A stretch of DNA of 64,000 bases from Chitinophagaceae bacterium (GTDB taxonomy: Bacteria > Bacteroidota > Bacteroidia > Chitinophagales > Chitinophagaceae), in the NCBI GenBank assembly GCA_016710935.1, contig JADJTY010000003.1, positions 186,001-250,000 of the forward strand. The letters are read 5' to 3'. Below the pieces are notes generated by a model that saw only the letters and a list, made by a program, of their open reading frames with translations, had not been told where the DNA came from and ran no database searches. Shown here piece after piece: positions 16,302 through 25,179 of this stretch; positions within the stretch are counted from its first letter, which is position 1; every line of letters begins with the position of its first letter. Both the position numbers and the translations under genes were made by a program.

Positions 16302-17654
16302 ATGGACAGTACTGCTACAACACCCAATTTAAAAGTTAAGGTAACTTATAAACAGATACTAACGATTGCGTTGCCTATTACGCTTGCGATACTTATTCCG
16401 CAGATCAATATGCTTACCAACAGCATTTTCCTGGGCGATTTAAGTACCGAGGCTTTGGGTAATGCCGGTATCACTGGTGTATTTTACCTGATTTTTGCAG
16501 TGGCCGGCCACGGCTTAAACAATGCACTGCAGGCCGTTTTTTCACGCTATGCCGGCAGCGACAATCCCCAGGCATTTAAAACTATATTGGCGCAGGGGAT
16601 CCGCATATCATTACAGTTTGCAGTAGCCGGCATTTTAATAACCTGGTTTTTAGCTCCTATAATATTGCAAGAGGTTGCCGATCCGAGGGCATACCCGGAG
16701 GAGATCAGTTTTCTAAAGATCCGCATCATGGGCCTGCCCTTTTTGTTTCTGTTCCAGATGGGCAACGCTTTTTTGGTAGCATCGCTTAACAGCCGTTATT
16801 TAATGATCGGTTTTATATGCGAAGCCGGTTTAAATATCCTGCTCGATTATTTACTCATCAAAGGCCGTTATGGTTTTCCGGCAATGGGGTTTAACGGCGC
16901 AGCAGTAGCATCGGTTATTGCAGAAGTTGTAGGTATGATCGTAGTGCTGATCGTTTTATACCGCACCGGTTTAAAAAAACAATACGGACTGCTAAAAACT
17001 TTTGTGTACGACAAGATCATCACTAAAGAAATTTTAAAGATATCGGCACCGCTGATGATGCAATATGTTATCAGCGTAACAACCTGGCTGGTATTTTTTA
17101 TTTTAATTGAAAGTCTGCACGACGAAACCGCCAAAGCCATCAGCAATACCATGCGGAATGTATTTGGGTTAACGGGCGTTTTTGTGTGGGCATTTGCAAG
17201 CACCTGTAATGTAATGGTGAGTAACTTAATGGGACAAAAGCGTGAAGACAAAGTGCTTGAAGCGATTAATAAAACAATGCTGTTGAGCATAGGGTTTTGT
17301 TTGGTCATGTGCCTGCTGGTAAATTTTTTCCCCACCGTATTTTTTGGCCTGTTTGGCCAGGGGCCTGAGTTTGTACAGAAAGGTATTCCGGTTTTACGTG
17401 TGGTTAGTATTGGCCTGATGGTGATGAGCATTGCCAATATCTGGCTTAATGGAGTAACCGGTACTGCCAAAACCCGGGTTAACCTGATGATCGAAATAGT
17501 TGCGATTACGGTTTACCTGGTTTATAGCTGGTATTTTGTAAAAATAAATTACAGCTCTCTTGCCATGGCCTGGAGCAATGAAATAGTTTACTGGTTCACC
17601 ATTTTTATTATGTCGTTTATTTATTTGAGGAGTGGAAAGTGGAAGACGAAGTAA
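16302..17654 (+). CDS. MATE-family multidrug/sodium efflux transporter
   Basis: This 450-residue inner-membrane protein has about 12 membrane segments arranged as two repeats of six. Family signs include the first helix 'ALPITLAILIPQINMLTNSIFLGDL' (seen here as ITLAILIPQINMLTN) with the typical D/G turn after it, 'GHGLNNALQAVFSRYAG' in helix 2, and the second-half match 'APLMMQYVISV'. MATE transporters export cationic drugs or metabolites in exchange for Na+ or H+. It stands between minus-strand genes with its own promoter. Confidence 0.92.
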   Translation: MDSTATTPNLKVKVTYKQILTIALPITLAILIPQINMLTNSIFLGDLSTEALGNAGITGVFYLIFAVAGHGLNNALQAVFSRYAGSDNPQAFKTILAQGIRISLQFAVAGILITWFLAPIILQEVADPRAYPEEISFLKIRIMGLPFLFLFQMGNAFLVASLNSRYLMIGFICEAGLNILLDYLLIKGRYGFPAMGFNGAAVASVIAEVVGMIVVLIVLYRTGLKKQYGLLKTFVYDKIITKEILKISAPLMMQYVISVTTWLVFFILIESLHDETAKAISNTMRNVFGLTGVFVWAFASTCNVMVSNLMGQKREDKVLEAINKTMLLSIGFCLVMCLLVNFFPTVFFGLFGQGPEFVQKGIPVLRVVSIGLMVMSIANIWLNGVTGTAKTRVNLMIEIVAITVYLVYSWYFVKINYSSLAMAWSNEIVYWFTIFIMSFIYLRSGKWKTK

Positions 17655-18365
17655 TCACTTCTTTGTAACCAAACTGTTATAATACGTTATCAGCGCCAGA
17701 TAATCCTTTTCCGATTTGCCTGTGAGGTTATGCACGTTCATATATTCCAATAGTTCAGTTTTTTTATGCTGCAGCATGTCGGGCAATAACTTTAATTTTT
17801 TTACCTGTGTAAAGACAGCATTAATGAGTATGTAGTATTCATAAGTAGTTGTTATGTATTGCTCATGGGTTGCAGAATTGTATGCTTTGTTTTGCCTTAT
17901 AGATTTATGATGGCGTTTGTATAACCGCACTACACCTGTATCTATCAACTGGTACCAGCCTTTTTCAACTGATGGTGTTATAAAATCGGAATAATCAAAA
18001 TGGATCACTTTTTGTGAGGCTGAATCATAGAGGATGACAGTTTTTATAAGTGCATTGGCTACCAGTTCCTCTCCATTGGCGCTCAAATAATGTACGGTGT
18101 TATCCACCAGGTCAAGCCGCATCGTGATACTATCGAATATTTGTCCATCACTAAGCATGATCTTACCTGTAACAAACGCTTCATTATAAAAAGCAGACCC
18201 TTCTACAATGGCTGAGTATTGGGCATTGACTGTGGATATACCACCAACGGAAAAAGTTAAACTGGTCAATGCAGCTCCTGAACTGGTCTTACCAAAGCCA
18301 ATAACCGTTTGTGAAAATCCATTTCCGGATAACAATAAAACAAATGCTGCCAGTAATATTTTCAT
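17655..18365 (-). CDS. secreted protein of unknown function, paralogue A
   Basis: The start is placed at ATG 18365 (MKILLAAFVLLLSGNGFSQ), which gives a proper signal peptide; the frame extends 54 bp further upstream. The mature protein of about 215 residues shares a full-length pattern with the next gene: 'IDVGK' or 'IGFGK' start, 'A.VEG.AF.NE.F..GKI.LSDG.I', 'LRLDLVDN', 'LYKRHHK' and an end reading LTGKSEKDYLALITYYNSL. The family was not recognised by name. It resembles secreted Bacteroidota proteins of unknown function often found in tandem. A role in the envelope is likely from the signal peptide alone. Confidence 0.78.
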   Translation of the reverse strand: MKILLAAFVLLLSGNGFSQTVIGFGKTSSGAALTSLTFSVGGISTVNAQYSAIVEGSAFYNEAFVTGKIMLSDGQIFDSITMRLDLVDNTVHYLSANGEELVANALIKTVILYDSASQKVIHFDYSDFITPSVEKGWYQLIDTGVVRLYKRHHKSIRQNKAYNSATHEQYITTTYEYYILINAVFTQVKKLKLLPDMLQHKKTELLEYMNVHNLTGKSEKDYLALITYYNSLVTKK

Positions 18366-18448
18366 GAATCCTATGTTAAAAAAAATCAGATCATGTAATC
18401 GTTCAGGTAAAACATTCATTTGTTTTATCTATGTAGAAAACAGATCAT

Positions 18449-19171
18449 TCACTTTGTTGCAATCAAACTATTGTAATAACCAACTACCGCCCGATATTCC
18501 TTATCCGATTTACCTGTGAGGTTATTGTTGATGATATATTCCTTCAATTCAGTTTTTTTATCCTGCAGCATATCTGGCAAGGCCTTTATTTTCTTTATTG
18601 GCGTAAAGACCGAATTGATGAGCATATAATAACTGTAAGCATTGGTGATGTATTGATCTACGGTTGCAGAGCCATAAGGTTTGTTTTCCCGGATGGTTTT
18701 ATGGTGGCGTTTATATAAGCTCAGCACGCCTGTATCAAGCAACTGGTACCATGCTGTTTCAATTTTTGAAAGCGTCATTATCTGACCGGAATGATCAAAC
18801 TGGTTTTCTTTCTGTGTAGCAGAATCCGTAAGGAACACCGTTTTTATTGGTGTAGTGGCAATCAATTCTTCTCCTTCGGGACTAATGTACTGTAAAGTAT
18901 TGTCCATCAGGTCCAGCCGCAATTTAATGTTGTTATATATCCTTCCGCCACTCAGTACAATTTTTCCGCGTGTAAATGATTCATTAAAAAAAGGTGTACC
19001 TTCTACAAAGGCTACATATTTAGCGTTATTCATGGGTACCCCACCCATAGCATAAAATAAATTAGATGGTGCTGTTCCACCGGTATTAGCCTTGCCAACA
19101 TCAATTACTCTTGTTTGTGCAATGGCATTTCCCGATATGAGTGAGATACATGCAGTCAGTATGATCTTCAT
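18449..19171 (-). CDS. secreted protein of unknown function, paralogue B
   Basis: A 240-residue protein with signal peptide MKIILTACISLISGNAIAQ. It is a tandem paralogue of the gene at 17655-18365, with the same order of motifs (VEGTPFFNESFTRGKIVLSG, LRLDLMDNTL, LYKRHHKTIRENKPYGSATV, LTGKSDKEYRAVVGYYNSL). The two genes are separated by 83 bp and face the same way, consistent with a local duplication. The conserved 'RHHK' and 'MLQ(H/D)KK' patches may mark a functional surface. No catalytic motif was identified. Confidence 0.8.
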   Translation of the reverse strand: MKIILTACISLISGNAIAQTRVIDVGKANTGGTAPSNLFYAMGGVPMNNAKYVAFVEGTPFFNESFTRGKIVLSGGRIYNNIKLRLDLMDNTLQYISPEGEELIATTPIKTVFLTDSATQKENQFDHSGQIMTLSKIETAWYQLLDTGVLSLYKRHHKTIRENKPYGSATVDQYITNAYSYYMLINSVFTPIKKIKALPDMLQDKKTELKEYIINNNLTGKSDKEYRAVVGYYNSLIATK

Positions 19172-19239
19172 AATTGCTATATTTCTTTAAAGTTAAAAAA
19201 TATAATCATCTGCAGCAGTCATATATGGGGGAATATCTA

Positions 19240-19608
19240 TTATTTCATTTTAGCCTTTTCTCTTTCCAGGTTTTCTTTCATCCTGTATTTTACTATACGG
19301 CTTATCAAACCTAATGGCAAGGGTTTATCATGTGGGAATTGCACCGACCCCTTCCCTTCTTTATACGCCGAAAGTTCTTTTTTAAATGCAGCATGCCCTG
19401 TAGGTGTGGCATAAAAACCAATATGATTTTTAAAAGCTGCAAAATAAACCAGGCTGCCATGATATGTATAAGCCGGCATCTGGTAACTGATTATTTCTTC
19501 CGCAGCAGGGGCTGCTTTTTTAATAGCTTGCCGCATTTGTTTCAGCCTCAGTTGTATATCTTCTGCAAAAGCTTCAATGTATTCATCAACATTTTTTTGG
19601 GCAACCAT
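19240..19608 (-). CDS. DUF1801 family protein (YdhG-like)
   Basis: A 122-residue protein of the DUF1801 fold, recognisable from 'VDEYIEAF', 'AAPAAEEIISYQMPAYTYHG' and 'HIGFYATPTG' followed by 'PLPLGLISRIVKYRMKEN'. Members include proteins named iron chaperones by analogy with frataxin-like folds, but the activity is unproven. It lies 34 bp after the small HhH protein gene on the same strand. Confidence 0.85.
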   Translation of the reverse strand: MVAQKNVDEYIEAFAEDIQLRLKQMRQAIKKAAPAAEEIISYQMPAYTYHGSLVYFAAFKNHIGFYATPTGHAAFKKELSAYKEGKGSVQFPHDKPLPLGLISRIVKYRMKENLEREKAKMK

Positions 19609-19641
19609 ATCTTTCTTTATTATGCAGTGTTTATGTGCTTA

Positions 19642-19923
19642 TTATTTTTTAAAACTCATTCCCGCTTTGTATAAAGCATTGCTGAGTATTGGTATTGATG
19701 CAGGCCCAATACCATGCAGGGATAAAATTTCTTTTTTGCTGAATAGTGAAAGCTGTTGCAGTGTAGTTATACCTTTACTTTCTAAAACACGCCTTGCCGG
19801 TGCCGATAAGGCAGCAAGAAAATTAGCTGTTGGCTTTAGTTCTTGTACACAAATTGGACAAACTGGGCAATTGCTTGTTTTAAAATAAGTATGCCCATTG
19901 CTGCAGATCCTTTTACTTTTCAT
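19642..19923 (-). CDS. small zinc-ribbon/helix-hairpin-helix protein (RNAP alpha-CTD-like)
   Basis: This 93-residue protein has an N-terminal Cys-rich part (C8SNGH, CPVCPIC at about 19-25) likely to bind zinc. A C-terminal helix-hairpin-helix part (about 40-88) follows with APARRVLESKGITTLQQLSL and LHGIGPASIPIL, resembling the C-terminal domain of the RNA polymerase alpha subunit. Such proteins commonly neighbour DUF1801 genes in Bacteroidota, as here. DNA binding is plausible, but the role is unknown. Confidence 0.78.
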   Translation of the reverse strand: MKSKRICSNGHTYFKTSNCPVCPICVQELKPTANFLAALSAPARRVLESKGITTLQQLSLFSKKEILSLHGIGPASIPILSNALYKAGMSFKK

Positions 19924-20507
19924 TGCAAACTGGTTATGCCTTTATTAGCTTATCAATATCCAAAGCTTTTTTAACAGTTTTAAAAAGAGGACAGTTTTAA
20001 CACCGGTAGCATATTGCAATAAATACAAGCAGCTTTTATTACAAGATGCAGTTGTATCCGGTTTTATATGTTGTAACTGGTTACCATTTCTTTCAAATCA
20101 AGATGGTTTGTCACTTTTAGTTTATCCAAAGCCCTTGCTTTATTTGTGCCAGTTATTGAAGGCTGCAAATTAAGGGTTTTGAAATTTTGATCAAACTTTG
20201 CCCCGATAACAGTAATAAAATAATTTCAAATTCTCTTAATGAAAGGTTTTCAAAAGGGGGACTACAATAAATTGTTTAAAGATGTCTTGCTGCATAATCA
20301 ATAACGATCTTTTCAAAATAAAGGCTTACTTACCTGTTCAAGTTTATGAAGAGCCAATTAAATTTTGAAGAAAGAACAAATGCTGTATTGGCAAACATCT
20401 TTTATATCAATATTCGGAGAAAATAAAACTTACCATGCTTTAACTACCTATTATCAGTTTTTTGTACTATAATTTACGAAGTCATGAAAATATATTTTTG
20501 CATCTGA
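19924..20507. other. intergenic region, no clear gene
   Basis: The gap between the HhH gene and the M1 peptidase gene is 761 bp. The left 580 bp contain no convincing gene. A plus-strand frame of 25 codons (about 20346-20423) begins with ATG but has no supporting context and may be a remnant. The right end holds the candidate small RNA listed next. Confidence 0.4.
20493..20501 (+). promoter_or_regulatory. candidate -7 box for the small RNA
   Basis: TATTTTTGC matches TAnnTTTGC perfectly. No coding gene follows on this strand before the convergent M1 peptidase gene. The -33 element is weak: the nearest TTG (20462) is 28 bp upstream, longer than the normal spacing. Confidence 0.35.
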
Positions 20508-20628
20508 AACTGAAATCCTTTAACACAGTTCCGGATTCTTTGAGCATTGACCCGCTTTAAATGAACCAATAGCTGATCCGGTAAAGCCGACACCAACTAT
20601 GAAGGACCTTCTTTACCGAAGGTTTTTT
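20508..20628 (+). ncRNA. candidate small RNA with intrinsic terminator
   Basis: About 120 nt lie between a perfect -7 box (20493-20501) and a hairpin followed by six T (stem ACCTTC 20606-20611 with GAAGGT 20618-20623, T-run 20623-20628). Inside, CCGGAT (20531-20536) can pair with ATCCGG (20576-20581), enclosing a loop of about 40 nt. No open frame is present. A transcript of this kind upstream of no gene suggests a free-standing regulatory RNA. It does not look like 6S RNA, tmRNA, SRP RNA or RNase P RNA in any stretch I can recognise. The ends are estimates. Confidence 0.38.
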
Positions 20629-20684
20629 CATTTTAGAAAAAAGCCAGGATGTTAATACTGACCTAATTGCTTTAAGCTCAATAA

Positions 20685-22640
20685 TTAATTAGACTTCCAC
20701 ACATTATTTCCAAAATCCACATCCGGAAAAACCTTATCGGCATCCAGCTCTACCCTTTTTAAGGCTTCGGTAGTGGGCAGTTTCACTTTCCAGGTTTGGG
20801 TATTGTTCCAAACTTCTACCGGCAGTTTTAATGTTCCTTTTTTACCGCTCTTTGTTTCGTAGCTGATGTAAACTGGCATAGCCATCTGCTGTAAATTGGC
20901 AATGGTTACATCGGCACCGTTGCCGGGTATATCATTGTCGTAGGTAACCGACACAATGCTCTGGTCTAATGTATAATTTTCTACAAACCAGGCTTTCCAG
21001 AACCAGCCCAGGTTTTCGCCGGATGCATTATCCATGGTGCGAAAGAAATCTACAGGTGTTGGATGTTTGTAAGCCCAGCGTTTTATGTATTCCCTGAATG
21101 CATAATCAAAGCGGTCGGGGCCCAGTATCTCGTAACGTAATATTTCCAAACCGATGGCCGGCTTATAATACAGCGCCAGGCCGATATTCTGTTCCTTCAT
21201 GGCATCGGGTGTAAGCATGATGGTTTCTGTACGGTCTCCAAATAAATAACCAACTGTGCTTGCCATGTTGACAGGCTGGCTTTTGTACTCGCCATTGTTA
21301 AAATCATCATCGGCCAGGCTGTTGATGAAGGTATTAAATCCCTCGTCCATCCATCCATACTTGCGTTCGTTGCTGCCTACGATCATAGGGAACCAGGTGT
21401 GGCCAAATTCGTGATCGGTTACACCAAACAGGTCATCCTTCTCGGCTTTGTAGCCGCAAAAAACTATACCGGGGTATTCCATTCCACCAATATTGCTGGC
21501 CACATTAATAGCTACCGGGTAAGGATATTCGAACCAGCGTTTGCTGTAATTTTCAATGCTGCCTTTTATATATTCTGTTGATCTGCTCCAGCCTCTTTGT
21601 CCGCTGCTTTCGGCCGGGTAAGCACTCATAGCCAGCGAGGTTTTACCACTGGGTAAGTTTATTTTAGCTGCATCCAAAATAAAACTTTTGCTGCTTGCCC
21701 AGGCCACATCACGTGCATTGTTCATTTTAAAATGCCAGGTAAGCGTACCCGTTACCGGGCGTGAAGCGGGGTCAGTAACTTCCTTTTCGGTACGTATCAT
21801 AACCGTTTTATCACTTTTTTTTGCTTCTGCCATTCTGCTTTTTTGCGTTGACGTAAGTACGTCAGCTTCGTTTAATAATTCGCCGCCGCAAACCACAATA
21901 TGACTGGCAGGTGCAGTGATGTTTACATCAAAGTCGCCATACTCCAGGTAAAACTCGCTGGGGCCAAGGTAGGGCGCCGTGTTCCATCCTTCCACATCAT
22001 CAAATACACACATGCGTGGATACCATTGCGCCACGGCAAAAATGTTTCCGTTCTTCGTTTTTAAAATTCCGCAGCGGTCGGCACCGTATTCGGGTAAAGT
22101 AAATGAATAATCAATTTTTATTCTTATCACATCGCCGCCGGGTTTAACGGCTTTGGGCAAACGTATTTGCATACGGGTATCAGTAATGATGTAATTGGCA
22201 GCTGTACCATCTTCGTATTTAACAGCGGTGATTCTGTTGCCGCCGTTAAAATTACTTTTGCTGTCGCCATACCTGCTTCTGCCACCCACCGGCATTCTTG
22301 CCTGTCCGCGGCTTTCTTTGTTAAAAAGATTCTGATCTAACTGCAGCCACAAAAATGGCAATGTGTGCGGACTGTTATTTTTATACGTGATGGTAACTGA
22401 ACCGGCAATCTCATTGGTTACATCATTTAAAGTTACATTGATCTGGTAGTCGGCTTTGTTTTGCCAGTAACCAACATTGGGTTCGCCTGTTGCAGCACGG
22501 CTGATGGTGCCTGTTGTAGTATAAAAACCCGGGCCAAATAAGGCATGCGGATCGTATTTTGATTCAATTATTTCATTCTGTGCCTGCACAGTAATTACTG
22601 AAACTAGCAACAGGAACAAACTGCTTATTATTTTAATCAT
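20685..22640 (-). CDS. secreted M1-family metallopeptidase
   Basis: This 651-residue exported peptidase starts with a signal peptide (1-21). It then has an N-terminal beta domain with the phylum-typical stretch 'LPFLWLQLDQNLF'. The active site comprises GGMEYPG (385-391, the substrate-binding GAMEN equivalent), HEFGH (H410, E411, H414) and the third zinc ligand E433 in WMDEG. The C-terminal part ends in a short beta domain. It should cleave N-terminal residues from peptides in the periplasm. The gene is isolated, with a repeat-filled spacer upstream. Confidence 0.92.
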   Translation of the reverse strand: MIKIISSLFLLLVSVITVQAQNEIIESKYDPHALFGPGFYTTTGTISRAATGEPNVGYWQNKADYQINVTLNDVTNEIAGSVTITYKNNSPHTLPFLWLQLDQNLFNKESRGQARMPVGGRSRYGDSKSNFNGGNRITAVKYEDGTAANYIITDTRMQIRLPKAVKPGGDVIRIKIDYSFTLPEYGADRCGILKTKNGNIFAVAQWYPRMCVFDDVEGWNTAPYLGPSEFYLEYGDFDVNITAPASHIVVCGGELLNEADVLTSTQKSRMAEAKKSDKTVMIRTEKEVTDPASRPVTGTLTWHFKMNNARDVAWASSKSFILDAAKINLPSGKTSLAMSAYPAESSGQRGWSRSTEYIKGSIENYSKRWFEYPYPVAINVASNIGGMEYPGIVFCGYKAEKDDLFGVTDHEFGHTWFPMIVGSNERKYGWMDEGFNTFINSLADDDFNNGEYKSQPVNMASTVGYLFGDRTETIMLTPDAMKEQNIGLALYYKPAIGLEILRYEILGPDRFDYAFREYIKRWAYKHPTPVDFFRTMDNASGENLGWFWKAWFVENYTLDQSIVSVTYDNDIPGNGADVTIANLQQMAMPVYISYETKSGKKGTLKLPVEVWNNTQTWKVKLPTTEALKRVELDADKVFPDVDFGNNVWKSN

Positions 22641-22947
22641 AAACTGAATTTTGATTCCGAAGTTAAGTTAATTCGTGGAGTATAAGATTGCCCTTTAACA
22701 CCGGGAAGAAACCAGGTACAAAGAGGAAGCACTTTCAGTGCTTATTTGGGAACGCAGATTTTTTAAGATGGTTAAGATTTTCGCAGACTAATCTACGGCA
22801 GATATAACTTATCATAATCATTGTAAAAATCTGCGTTCTATATAAAGGCGCCGCACGCGACTTAGCTTAATCATATTGCTCTTTGGGATTCTTAATTTAT
22901 GGCAAGGGATTTTCTTTAACAGGCTTTATAAAATGAAACCAACAATA
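22641..22947. other. intergenic region with dispersed repeat
   Basis: No gene is visible in these 307 bp. The centre is occupied by the inverted repeat at 22750-22838. The rest is AT-rich and probably carries the promoter of the M1 peptidase gene on the minus strand. Confidence 0.4.
22750..22838. repeat. inverted repeat with perfect 14-bp arms (GAACGCAGATTTTT)
   Basis: GAACGCAGATTTTT at 22750-22763 is the exact reverse complement of 22825-22838. Between the arms are further 'CGCAGA' and 'GGCAGA' words. This is the layout of a small palindromic intergenic element; related CGCAGATT words occur at 10425. Confidence 0.65.
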
Positions 22948-23703
22948 TTATTCCCATTCTTTTATCAATGCCCTGCTTTTTTCCTTAATCGCAGCGTCGT
23001 CTTCTGTTTGTATGGGGAGCGTTAACATGAATTGCAGGTAAGCTATTGCTTTTGCTTTATTGTCGTTGTCTTTATAGGCTTTTGCCATTTCGTAATAATT
23101 AAGTAAAAACTCAGGCCTTAAAGCCCGGGCTTTTTCAAAAGAAACAATGGATTGTTTTAAAGTTGCCGGGGGCAGACCGCCGTAAAAAAGTTTTACCAGG
23201 CCTCTTTCAACACTGTTTAAATTACTGATCTCGTACTGCCACCTGCCCAGTACATGCCAGGCTTTAAAATTTTTAACATCGCCGGCGATGGCAGCGTCAA
23301 CATATTTTTTTATTTCTTTGGCATTTTCAATTTTTTCCCTGCCACTTTTACTTAAAGAAGAGCGGCCCATTGCAATCGCCATTACACAGTTGGCTTCGCT
23401 GTTTTTAGGATCTACTTTTAAGGCAGATTGTGAGTAAATTTTAGCAGCCAGGTAATACTCGCCCCTTAATTTGATGTTTACGGTTTCTCGCTGACCAATG
23501 CGGCTGCACAACTCGCTGCATTTGTTTAATGCGTAAATGTTGGTTGCACTCAGTTTTAAAACCTCCTTAAATTTTTTAAAAGCGGCCTTTTCATCCGGCA
23601 CCGACTCAAGCCGGTTAGCTTCTGCAATCAGTGCATTAATGTCCTGGGCATAGCTGCTCATGCCCGAAGAAAAATAAATAAGTACGGCGAATAAAAATTT
23701 CAA
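22948..23703 (-). CDS. secreted TPR-like protein (RMD-like repeats)
   Basis: A 251-residue protein with a signal peptide (MKFLFAVLIYFSSGMSSYAQ) and helical repeats. TPR-like pairs are visible at about 22-55, 78-115, 140-165 and 195-245 (KAWHVLGRWQYEI, SFEKARALRPEFLLNYYEMA). The pattern 'WHVLGRW.YE...L...E......F.GGLP' resembles the TPR family related to regulator-of-microtubule-dynamics proteins, which also exists in bacteria. The gene starts 1 bp after the folB stop, so the two are probably one transcript, though a functional link is not obvious. Confidence 0.78.
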   Translation of the reverse strand: MKFLFAVLIYFSSGMSSYAQDINALIAEANRLESVPDEKAAFKKFKEVLKLSATNIYALNKCSELCSRIGQRETVNIKLRGEYYLAAKIYSQSALKVDPKNSEANCVMAIAMGRSSLSKSGREKIENAKEIKKYVDAAIAGDVKNFKAWHVLGRWQYEISNLNSVERGLVKLFYGGLPPATLKQSIVSFEKARALRPEFLLNYYEMAKAYKDNDNKAKAIAYLQFMLTLPIQTEDDAAIKEKSRALIKEWE

Positions 23704-23704
23704 T

Positions 23705-24055
23705 CTAAAAATCTTTTTTATAGTGAACGCTTACAGATCCTTCCATATTTGGTATGGGAGGATTTTTCTTCTCAATAAAAACCGAAATGGATTGTATCCG
23801 GTTATCAAAAGCACGTATTGCTTCCGTCAAATCCTGTACCAATGTTTCCAGTAAAGGTGTCGCTATTTGCATCCTTTGTTTTACAATTTCGTAAACGGTT
23901 GCATAATTAATGGTCTGCTCCAGTGTTGTTATCTGTTCACCTGCAATAAAAGACAGGCTAACGTTTACTACAAACTCATTTCCTACAATCTTTTCTTCTT
24001 CATGTATGCCATGAAAAGAGTGGAAGATGAGGTTGTGGAGGTTTATGGTAAACAT
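23705..24055 (-). CDS. folB: dihydroneopterin aldolase (folate biosynthesis)
   Basis: FolB converts 7,8-dihydroneopterin to 6-hydroxymethyl-dihydropterin and glycolaldehyde. The 116-residue product shows the family start (INLHNLIFHSFHGIHEEEK), the glutamate in the E-E-K region, 'INYATVYEIV', 'LLETLVQDLTEAI' and the catalytic-lysine strand 'SVFIEKKNPPIP'. The length is normal. It is followed at 1 bp by the TPR gene. Confidence 0.93.
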   Translation of the reverse strand: MFTINLHNLIFHSFHGIHEEEKIVGNEFVVNVSLSFIAGEQITTLEQTINYATVYEIVKQRMQIATPLLETLVQDLTEAIRAFDNRIQSISVFIEKKNPPIPNMEGSVSVHYKKDF

Positions 24056-24159
24056 GAATAGATAGTTAGTCCCCTGAACTATGTTTGTTCTCTTTTCAGA
24101 GACCCCCCAAGGGGAAAGTTTAGGGGAGATTTTTGCAAAATTGTAATCCGGTTTTTCTT

Positions 24160-24183
24160 CCCCCTTCGGCGGACCGAGGGGGC
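24160..24183. repeat. GC-rich hairpin downstream of trxB
   Basis: CCCCCTTCGG pairs with CCGAGGGGG around CGGA. It lies directly after the trxB stop codon. No T-run follows on the minus strand, so it is not a classical terminator; it may be a palindromic intergenic repeat that protects the mRNA end. Confidence 0.4.
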
Positions 24184-25122
24184 CTAATGCAAACCCTTCT
24201 CACTCAAATACCTTTCCGCATCCAGCGCAGCCATACAACCGCTACCAGCCGCCGTTACCGCCTGCCTGTAAATTTTATCCTGTACATCACCACTTGCAAA
24301 AACACCTTCCACATTGGTTTTAGATGTGCCCGGTATGGTTTTAATGTACCCGGCTTCGTCCATATCGATCAGCCCTTTAAAAATACCTGAATTGGGTTGA
24401 TGGCCGATAGCAACAAAGAATGCACTTACCGGAATTTCCTGCTTCTCTCCTGTCTGGTTATTTTTAATGCGCACAGCTTCTACTTTTTTATCGCCTAACA
24501 CTTCATCCGTTTCGCTGTTCCAATACATTTTTATGTTGGGTGTGTTTACTACCCTGTCCTGCATTACTTTGCTGGCACGCATTTCATTCCTGCGAACGAT
24601 CATGTGCACCTGCGAACATATCTTAGACAAATAAAGCGCTTCTTCTGCTGCAGTATCTCCGGCGCCAACAATAGCCACTTCTTTTCCTTTAAAGAAAAAC
24701 CCATCGCATACAGCACAGGCACTAACGCCGTAACCATTCAGGCGCTGCTCACTTTCAATGCCCAGCCATTTGGCAGATGCACCGGTAGAGATGATGATCG
24801 AATCCGCTTCGATCCATTGCTCTTCATCAATCTCTACTTTTAAAGGCCGGGTACTAAAATCAACTTTGGTTGCCAGGCCGTAACGGATATCGGCACCCAT
24901 GCGCTTTGCCTGGTTCTCAAAATGAACCATCATTTCTGGGCCCTGTATCCCATCCGGGTAACCGGGATAGTTTTCTACTTCGGTGGTAATGGTAAGTTGT
25001 CCGCCAGGTTGAATGCCCTGGTACAAAACCGGGTTTAATCCTGCTCTGGAAGCATAGATAGCCGCCGTGTATCCTGCCGGCCCCGATCCTATAATTAAAC
25101 AATGTACTTTTTCTGTTGACAT
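24184..25122 (-). CDS. trxB: thioredoxin-disulfide reductase
   Basis: TrxB reduces thioredoxin with NADPH through FAD. The 312-residue product has the FAD-binding motif GSGPAGYTAA (12-21), the redox motif CAVCDG (C136, C139), the NADPH motif GAGDTAAEEA and the C-terminal FAD motif ASGDVQD. The length and order are typical of the low-molecular-weight enzyme. The partner thioredoxin gene lies elsewhere, at 50121. Confidence 0.96.
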   Translation of the reverse strand: MSTEKVHCLIIGSGPAGYTAAIYASRAGLNPVLYQGIQPGGQLTITTEVENYPGYPDGIQGPEMMVHFENQAKRMGADIRYGLATKVDFSTRPLKVEIDEEQWIEADSIIISTGASAKWLGIESEQRLNGYGVSACAVCDGFFFKGKEVAIVGAGDTAAEEALYLSKICSQVHMIVRRNEMRASKVMQDRVVNTPNIKMYWNSETDEVLGDKKVEAVRIKNNQTGEKQEIPVSAFFVAIGHQPNSGIFKGLIDMDEAGYIKTIPGTSKTNVEGVFASGDVQDKIYRQAVTAAGSGCMAALDAERYLSEKGLH

Positions 25123-25179
25123 AAATGTGATGATGTATTATTTCTTACGAATGTAAATGAATATTTTTAGTTACAATAA

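Noticed and set aside
16868..17470. 200-codon minus-strand frame within the MATE gene
   Set aside because: Mirror frame of a membrane-protein gene; composition is antisense-like.
20508..20628. 6S RNA or a riboswitch
   Set aside because: No long closing rod for 6S RNA and no downstream gene for a riboswitch; kept only as an unassigned small RNA.
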